In this document: positions 57,662 to 64,000 of the stretch, one piece after another
Layout: every line of letters starts with the position of its first letter
How positions within the stretch are numbered: the first letter of the stretch is position 1
Source of the DNA: Marisa cornuarietis
Lineage: Eukaryota; Mollusca; Gastropoda; Architaenioglossa; Ampullariidae
Length of the DNA stretch: 64,000 nt
Reading direction: 5' to 3'
NCBI GenBank assembly: GCA_004794655.1
Contig: SMMW01000073.1
Coordinates: 372,001 to 436,000 of the forward strand
Position numbers and translations under genes: made by a program
Notes under the pieces: generated by a model
Database searches by the model: none
The model's input: the letters and a program-made list of their open reading frames with translations, nothing else
Told to the model about the DNA's origin: nothing

Positions 57662-58661
57662 AGTCCCTCTCATAAGCCACCCAGCAAAAAAGCTGTGATT
57701 TTCTCCAAAAAAGGGACTTGATCTCCAGTGCATAAAAATACGAGGTACACGAATGTGTTACTTGTGTCATTATTATTTATAGACCGAGACCGTAGCTCCA
57801 TTGATGTATAAATCCCAACTTGCATCGCCTCTTCCTCGTAAAAATGTCTGAACCGCGAAGATGTAGACCCCTGGGGGAGGCGTCGTAAAGATCCCAGTGA
57901 TAGGGTTGCATGGACAGCCTGTGTTGTTCAACTTGTTAAACACCACCGTCCCAGGATGAATCGTCGGATCAATTTGGCAAAAGTGGCCTTGAAGTAAATG
58001 TGATCATTATGCACATCTGAAATCAAAAGGAGGATGTTCTAAATACATCTCACCAAGTAACGAAATGCTATATATGATGTATACACTAGGGAAGAGGAGT
58101 AATTGAAAGTCAAAAAGAAAGTCTTATCTAAATGTGTGTCTTGAATCAGTCGGCTAAGAGTGTATTTACTTTTAGATACTTTACCAGTAATGAACATATT
58201 AGCACATAATCCAACATAGCAACATAAGCATATGAACATTGTCACACTATATACTTACTACCTACACTATCACAAGGAATCATGAGCGAATACAGACAGA
58301 CCAGCTGGTTACCCGTCCTGCAGGAATGTTTTATTTCATCTTACCAATCTTATTCTCAATCACGTTATGATTCGCCCTCAGTTGATCAACAGTCGCAATT
58401 TGGTTGCTGATATTGTACTCGACTAAAATATCAAGGTCATCAACATTTCTCTTAGAACATTTCCATGTACACCTTTACGTATGCACACTCTCGACTGGCT
58501 TTAACTAAAACTATTACCATAAACACTAATACCACTGCCCAGTCATTTTTCAAAAACAGGTTCGTCATTCCACAGCGTGTCCACCATTCTTTACCAATCG
58601 GTGGAGCCAATGTCCAGGTCATCAATTGAGCCAGGAGTGCAATGGCCATTGTGGATTCTCT
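57662..58661 (-). pseudogene. Secreted C1q-domain protein gene with an apparent frameshift
   Basis: Three minus-strand exons are seen. Exon 1 (58649-58595, after an acceptor at about 58660) gives MAIALLAQLMTWTLAPPI, a signal peptide. Exon 2 (58422-58345) gives VEYNISNQIATVDQLRANHN, a short helical stalk. Exon 3 (from 57987) gives the C1q core: HPGTVVFNKLNNTG, NPITGIFTTPPPGVYIFAVQ and LYINGATVSVYK. Junction phases agree (1 and 1). The frame then hits TAA at 57775-57773, giving 115 aa. In the frame shifted by two bases the domain continues, NNNDTSNTFVYLVFLCTGDQ, to a TGA at 57672-57670. C1q domains are usually about 130 residues, so a small indel in the A/T run at 57770-57780 has cut this one. 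Either a young pseudogene or an assembly error is possible. Confidence 0.65.
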
Positions 58662-59400
58662 GAAACGTGAAATGTAAGGCTCTTAAACTCACTTGATCAC
58701 ACTAAATGTTAGTGCTGCTTCCTTTACATGTCACTGCACTATATGACCTCAATGTAGACAGTTAAACTCGTGATCGATCAGCACCATACTCTCAACCACG
58801 TTTATTTACCTTTTGTTGTATTGTCTCAGGTTTGAACATTATTTAGAATCTTATAAAGAGTACTATCATTTTGAATTTTATCTATTTTCGTGTCTTTTCA
58901 TATAGAAAAATGTTAAGGTTATTTAAATTGTTGTGTTTAATAAGAGAAATTACACCGGACTTTTGTTTCCTTTGACGAAGTCTCATTCTCCATCACGTGA
59001 CCGTATGACGTATGCATATGATTTTTTTTTACCAGGCGAAACGAAGAAGTCAGCTGCCACCCGATTGCCAAAAAAAGGGGGTAGATGGAGTTCGAAAATA
59101 GTTTTCATAAGTTTCCAATGACAGAAACTTGAGAAGAGAAAAAATTTAAGGATCAAAACACTCAGCTACTAAAATAAAAAGCTCTGGGAGGCTAGAGAGT
59201 CAGACACCTTCTGCTCAAAACACTTGGTATAAAGCTTGACGATAACACGAACGATTGAGCGACCAGAGTGGCTTGCGCTTTGTGTCTCAGTTTCTTTGAG
59301 ATACAGTTTCTACACTTTTTCAGCAGAAAGAAATTGCCTGAAAAGAAACGAATGCATCTGACAGACGATATTCAGTCGCCAAACGATTAATAATAACAAT
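58662..59400. other. Non-coding stretch upstream of the C1q gene
   Basis: This contains the presumed upstream intron or promoter of the C1q gene. No TATA-first-exon module like that of the EF-hand genes is seen. Confidence 0.4.
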
Positions 59401-59402
59401 AA

Positions 59403-59428
59403 TGAACTCGAACTCGAACTCGAACTCT
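59403..59428 (-). repeat. (GAGTTC)n hexamer tail of the right-edge LINE
   Basis: On the minus strand AATAAA is followed by about four GAGTTC units and then AT-rich flank. This marks the 3' end of the LINE that extends to the right window edge. Confidence 0.8.
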
Positions 59429-59583
59429 TTATTGACATATGGCCATTACTGCCAATATCACGAGGTGAATTTCATTTCTTTGCATTCACACATACTTATA
59501 TTCTCATTCACGTGCAGGTGTAAACCTTTTACATATATATCTGTACACTTCAACGTATTACTTAGGTTAGGGTGACATAAGTT

Positions 59584-61736
59584 TCATATCTCAACACTCA
59601 TTTTAGCACTTCTTAAGCTGAAACATTTGAATAAGAACCAAGATAATTGCTTGGTATTGTTTACATTTTTATATGACAGAATTTCAATAAGCAGTGTATT
59701 TTCGTTGTATGGTGGAACATTTTGAAGGAACCTAGGGCGGATGTTATTATACTGTGGACAGTGAAACAAAAGGTGGGTTTCATTCTCTATGGATCCTACA
59801 CAAAATGGACAGTCATTTATACTATGAGTATTCTGGTTATGAACGAAACTGTTCTTGTGGATATTTATATCACTAACTCCCAATCGAAAGCGAACCAAGG
59901 CATCCCTAAAACATTTAACATTTACATATTCAAGATACAATTCTGGTACGATGACATTTTAAAAAATACTATACATGTGGAAACAATCACTCTGCCTCAT
60001 GCGAACAACCCATTCTTGCTGACCAACATCAGTTATTCTTTGTTTCATGGCTAACAAAAACATTTTATGGTTACCCACACCCTGGTTTAACCATACATGG
60101 TTGAAACCCATCGATCCCTGCATTACTCGTACTTTTGTAACCCAGTTCCTTTTACCTTGAGCATCTAGGCTGTACAGTAACATATAAGCTTGTTTGGGTA
60201 TTCGGTCTGTGTTCATCAGCGTGAGGCGGAGCCAGAATTTAATAGTTTTTATGCAGCAGTTAACCAGGAGTGGGTAGTGCCCGAGTTCTCCATACACGGT
60301 GTGCGGACTGGGACATTTAAGAACTTTTTACAAGCAAAGAGGTGCACTTTTTCAACTGGGCTATCGACCTGTAAAAGCCCCCATATTTCAGCTGCATATA
60401 AAAGCACAGGTTGAACAATGGAGTCAAATAATTTGAAAAAGGTTTGTCTTGTCATATTATTAATCCTTTTCAATGCTTTTACTATATCCACCGTAGCTCT
60501 CTTCCCTTTGATTGCTAACTGTTTCGCTCCCTGATACGAGCTCATTGTTGTAGTAAAGGTGAAACCCAAATACACATAGTTTTTAACCACCTCCAGAAGT
60601 TTCTCCCCAATAAACCATTTTTCCCCTCGCCCTAAGAAGCCACCCTTTCTAAAGACCATCACTTTAGTTTATCACAATTAATTTCTAGTCCAAGCTGTTG
60701 GCATACCGTCATAAGGCAGTTTATCTGATTTTGAAGGCCCTTGGGTGTACTTGATAATAGGACTAGATCATCAGCAAACATAAAGGATAAAAAATTCTAT
60801 CAAACCTGGACATAACTGAACACCATGTTTGCCATTGCTAGATATTGTCTCAGCTATTTCGTTCATAATAAGTGAAAATAATGTTGGACTAGCTATACAT
60901 CCTTGTCTTAGGCCTCGAGGGCACTGGAAAAAATCAGTAAGTTCGCTCTTCGTCCGGATACATGCTTTTAGAGAATCATACATTGACATTATTGCTTTAG
61001 TAAATAGGCGAGATGCTCCAGAATTAATCAGGGCTCTCAGCAATGTTCCGTGTTGGACTGAGTCGTAGGCCCTTTTCAAGTCCACAAAACACGCATACAG
61101 TTTGGCCGGTTTACTGAGATATTTCTGAATAACAGCATACAATGAAAATATATGGTCTGTTGTTGAGTAGCCCTTTCTAAAGCCTGCTTGGGTTTCTGGT
61201 AAAAGTTTATTTTCTTCAAGCCAATGATATAATCTTGTATTTAATATTGATGCATAGCATTTTCCCACCATGCTTAACAGGGAGATACCTCTGTAGTTAC
61301 AGGGGCACTCGCGATTGCCTTTCTTATAAATAGGCACAATTATAGCTTCCTTTCACATATCTGGGCATTGCCCGCTAGCAAAAATTAAATTAAAATATTT
61401 AGTTAAAAAGCCAACTATCTGTTCCTCGGCGGATTTCAACATTTCTACTAACACATTATCTGTGCCACACGCCTTACCGGACTTTAGGTTTCGTATTGCG
61501 GTTCGTACCTCGCCGTCGCTAATGATCTCGTCTAGTTCCTCTATTCCAGTAAGATTATCATAACCTGTATAATCTACTTCAGGAGTATGAGGGTTATCAT
61601 CCTGAAAAACGTCTTTAAAATAGTTCAGCCATTCATCTTTTGTAATATTTTCCCCAGGTGGTTGTCTTTCGCTTTTACCCAAACATGATTTTATTTCTTT
61701 CCAAAATAGTTTAGGATTATTGATTTGCTTTGTCAA
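59584..61736 (-). pseudogene. LINE reverse transcriptase and C-terminal domain
   Basis: RT motifs are NLKSGKACGTDNVLVEML near 61480, NYRGISLLSMVGKCYASILN near 61290, AGFRKGYSTTDHIFSL near 61180, CFVDLKRAYDSVQHGTLLRA near 61090 and CPRGLRQGCIASPTLFSLIM near 60920. Frame is lost before the catalytic DD, where the frame shifts near 60770. The thumb (VVKNYVYLGFTFTTTMS near 60580) follows. A Cys-His zinc knuckle, DCPFCVGSIENETHLLFHCP, near 59800 is typical of LINE C-termini. Confidence 0.8.
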
Positions 61737-61817
61737 GCTCTCTGCTTTTGCCTTCTTATACCTTCTCTTTCTCTCTTTCGCTAATCTCCAGTACTGTTGC
61801 CTTGCTTCTACTGATTT

Positions 61818-62894
61818 TTAAAGATTTTGTTCTGACCTTTGACGTCTGTATTTACGTAAACAGGATTTAGCGGATTTTTTTGCCTGGACACATTCTTGAT
61901 CAAACCAGTCTGGTTGCTTACTGCGGTTGCCTATAAAAACCTTTTTTCTCATGCATGTCGCCGCTGACTGAAGGCAGTTCACGAAACGACCGATCGCTTC
62001 ATTCACATTGTGTTCTATTTCCGAAGGCGCACGTGCAAGTTCATGTCGGGCTTCACCCGTATTCAGCGCTGCTAAAAATAGATTTACTTTGTCCCTATCC
62101 CACACAACTTTTTCGGTCCATTTCCCGTTTGCACGTGGGTTCTCACGGTCTGTTCGTGTCGTGCGTACAGTCAGTGACACTGGCTAATGGTCTGACTCTA
62201 CATGATTTTCAACTTTTAGAGACAAGAATATGTCTTCCTTACACAGCTCATTGGACGCACAGAAATAATCTAAAACACTGGACCCTGCCTGTGAACTAAA
62301 TGTGATACAGCTATCGGCATCAAAAAAATTTACAACCATTGAGTATAGAGCAGTTAAATAGTTGGCATAAATCAATTAGTTTTCTACCAAACATATTGAA
62401 AACAGTATCATTTGATGTTCGTTCATAACTTACTTCTTCATTCTCAAACCATTCATACCCTAGCAACACATTACTATTTGATGAGCCAGTTCGTGTATTC
62501 AGGTCTCCGCATAAGATGAGGTAAAAGTCTTCTTTCATTTCCCACAAGTCCGTGAGGCACTGTTCTAAAATATCGATACCATCACTGCCTTCAGCTGTCT
62601 TATACCATGGTGAGTCGTATGGAGGAATATATGTAAACACCCAAATAACGTCTTTATCTAACCTCATTAACTTCCGGTTCATGGTAAGTACCACTGTATG
62701 TACATAATGTTTATTGGTTCAATAAATTTACTTAAGTGTCTCTTCACCATGACCCCGGATGGTCTACCATGATGACTCAGTTTCTTGGCAGGAGCGAAAT
62801 ATAAACAGTATTCGGTAAAGTGGTGTAACTGGAGGCTGGTCTCAATATACGTTTCAGGTATACATATCACATCAAAAGACTTGAGATATTCCAT
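61818..62894 (-). pseudogene. LINE endonuclease domain and linker
   Basis: Relics include FDVICIPETYIETSLQLHHF near 62870, RPSGVMVKRHLSKFI near 62760, WVFTYIPPYDSPWY near 62640, LILCGDLNTRTGSS near 62520 and the C-terminal VLDYFCASNEL near 62270. ET, GDLN and D(Y/F) correspond to the catalytic set of apurinic-type LINE endonucleases; the SDH-like end is VESDH near 62190. Frame breaks separate the pieces. Confidence 0.8.
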
Positions 62895-63046
62895 AAAGTC
62901 CGGGATACCTAATTTGGAAAAAAGTCCACCAACATTCCAGTTGAGAATTGTAATGTTATCGTAGATTAGATTATTTACCTGGCTCTTTGTGTTGTTTCTG
63001 TCATTGTTCGTGTTGGCACCTCCAGTGAGATGACATGGCCTGCGTC

Positions 63047-63940
63047 CTATTTACTCTGTTTCTTACGACTGCTGAGTCGTGTGTTGGTTGACACTCCTCG
63101 GTTAGTAGACATGCTATCAGATATAAGAGGTTGTCTTTTCTTTGATTGTGTCAGGATTATCCCTCTCGGTCTATTTTGAACTGGGAGATGTGAGGTCAAC
63201 TCCTGAACTGGGGTGGTCGACTGCATAGTATGAGATGCAGAGGGCTGGTCGTCGTACTGGCTGCTTGACTGCGGCTGCGAGTAGAATGATGAGGTCGGGG
63301 TTACCGATACAGTAGTAGTGCGGTCGTAGTTGCTTAGTCGTGGTTGTCTGTGTGTAGACGGTGGGGAAGGTAAGGATGTAGAGGTCCTGTTGTCCCCATT
63401 GCTCCGCTGTTGCTGTGAAGGAGGGGTTGCAAGCGGGAAACTGTAGTCACTGTTATCTGTCTGTAGAAGAGGTAAGGGTGTAGGGGGAGCTGCTTGCTGG
63501 TCGTGGTTACTCAGATGCTGCTGTCGTTGGTGTCGCTGCTGTCGTTGTTGCATAGTTGTAGGGGATAGGGCCTCTCTTGAGGTGTCGTGTTGACCACTAG
63601 GTGTTGTTAGGGCTTCAGCGTAGCTTCTGGGGTCGGTCTTTTGGGGACCCATGGTCAGTTTCCCTCCTTTGAAGTACACCACTTTTCGCTCTTTTCTAGC
63701 TGCTGCCACTATACTGGCTTGATTTCGTGTAAGATCATTTGCTACTCTAATGCCCGCTTGCTGTAGCTTATCTCTGTAAATTCGGTTTGTGAGCAAGGTC
63801 ATTTTATCTCTCCATCTACTGAGTTTCACTATCATAGGCCTACTAGCCCCGGCGTGGCGAGGACCCGTTCTATGCGCTCTTGCTATGTCATCGGGTGTCC
63901 ACTTCTTATGGCCTTCTACACTATTCAATGTCTCTACCAC
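63047..63940 (-). CDS. LINE ORF1-like protein, 5' end outside confident range
   Basis: This 297-codon frame contains the RNA-binding C-terminal signature seen in LINE ORF1 proteins: WTPDDIARAHRTGP, PMIVKLSRWRDKMTLLTN and LQQAGIRVANDLTRNQASIV, then VYFKGGKLTMGP. A long Gln/Ser/Pro/Thr-rich low-complexity tail follows (about residues 115-260). The true start may lie beyond the window, because the frame is likely to continue upstream of the first ATG. Confidence 0.7.
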   Translation of the reverse strand: MVETLNSVEGHKKWTPDDIARAHRTGPRHAGASRPMIVKLSRWRDKMTLLTNRIYRDKLQQAGIRVANDLTRNQASIVAAARKERKVVYFKGGKLTMGPQKTDPRSYAEALTTPSGQHDTSREALSPTTMQQRQQRHQRQQHLSNHDQQAAPPTPLPLLQTDNSDYSFPLATPPSQQQRSNGDNRTSTSLPSPPSTHRQPRLSNYDRTTTVSVTPTSSFYSQPQSSSQYDDQPSASHTMQSTTPVQELTSHLPVQNRPRGIILTQSKKRQPLISDSMSTNRGVSTNTRLSSRKKQSK

Positions 63941-64000
63941 TAGGTGAGCACAGGTATCAAAGTTTTCAGGGCCTTCGCAGGAGGTTATGCCGTAGATGCG

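Larger units (their letters stand above)
59403..64000 (-). mobile_element. Non-LTR retrotransposon, nearly complete, cut by the window edge
   Basis: On the minus strand the order is ORF1 (63940-63047 and beyond the edge), endonuclease (about 62900-62180), linker, reverse transcriptase (about 61740-60770), C-terminal domain (about 60660-59590) and a (GAGTTC)n tail. The reading frame is broken in at least five places. The clade is not resolved; hexamer tails occur in several non-L1 LINE groups. Confidence 0.85.

Noticed and set aside
1..64000. tRNA, rRNA or CRISPR loci
   Set aside because: No cloverleaf with A/B boxes, ribosomal segment or spaced direct-repeat array was recognised by eye.

Overview
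This is eukaryotic, intron-containing, AT-rich DNA that is dense in mobile elements and microsatellites. Secreted EF-hand and C1q-type genes, together with L1-, RTE-, CR1/L2- and Rex1-like LINEs, hAT, piggyBac and CMC-like elements, suggest an invertebrate animal, most likely a mollusc; the taxon is an inference. Gene models were assembled by hand from splice sites, reading frames and comparison between copies in the window.

The central structure is a plus-strand tandem array of genes for small secreted calcium-binding proteins. Copy A (about 17.38-20.52 kb) and copy B (about 48.95-53.75 kb) look intact. Each has a non-coding first exon behind a TATA box, a 15-residue signal-peptide exon, four EF-hands and the same intron phases; exons 2, 4 and 5 have identical coding lengths in both. 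Between them lie two decayed copies. Copy C (about 21.4-27.1 kb) has a nonsense codon in EF-hand 4 and a broken last splice acceptor. In copy D (about 28.5-42.5 kb), hAT and L1-like insertions split the gene and its 3' flank. Flanking blocks repeated between units show the duplication order.

The left part (0-16 kb) holds a duplicated block (about 0.48-1.24 and 15.47-16.27 kb). Each copy carries a minus-strand TATA/first-exon module resembling that of the EF-hand genes, and a third such module lies near 8.6 kb. Two homologous signal-peptide exons lie at 3.75 kb (plus) and 5.6 kb (minus), with a probably broken small secreted-protein gene downstream of the first. A TIR element at 1.24-2.91 kb carries a zinc-finger-like ORF; the second copy of the duplication supplies its empty site.

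The right part (54-64 kb) carries a minus-strand signal-peptide/C1q gene with an apparent frameshift (57.7-58.7 kb) and a long minus-strand LINE running off the right edge. Other LINEs sit at 10.9-12.0 (RTE-like RT), 13.8-15.1 (Rex1-like), 22.3-25.3 (RTE-like, flanked by a 13-bp repeat), 35.2-41.9 (L1-like, flanked by a 13-bp repeat) and 44.9-47.8 kb (CR1/L2-like). No tRNA, rRNA or CRISPR array was recognised.
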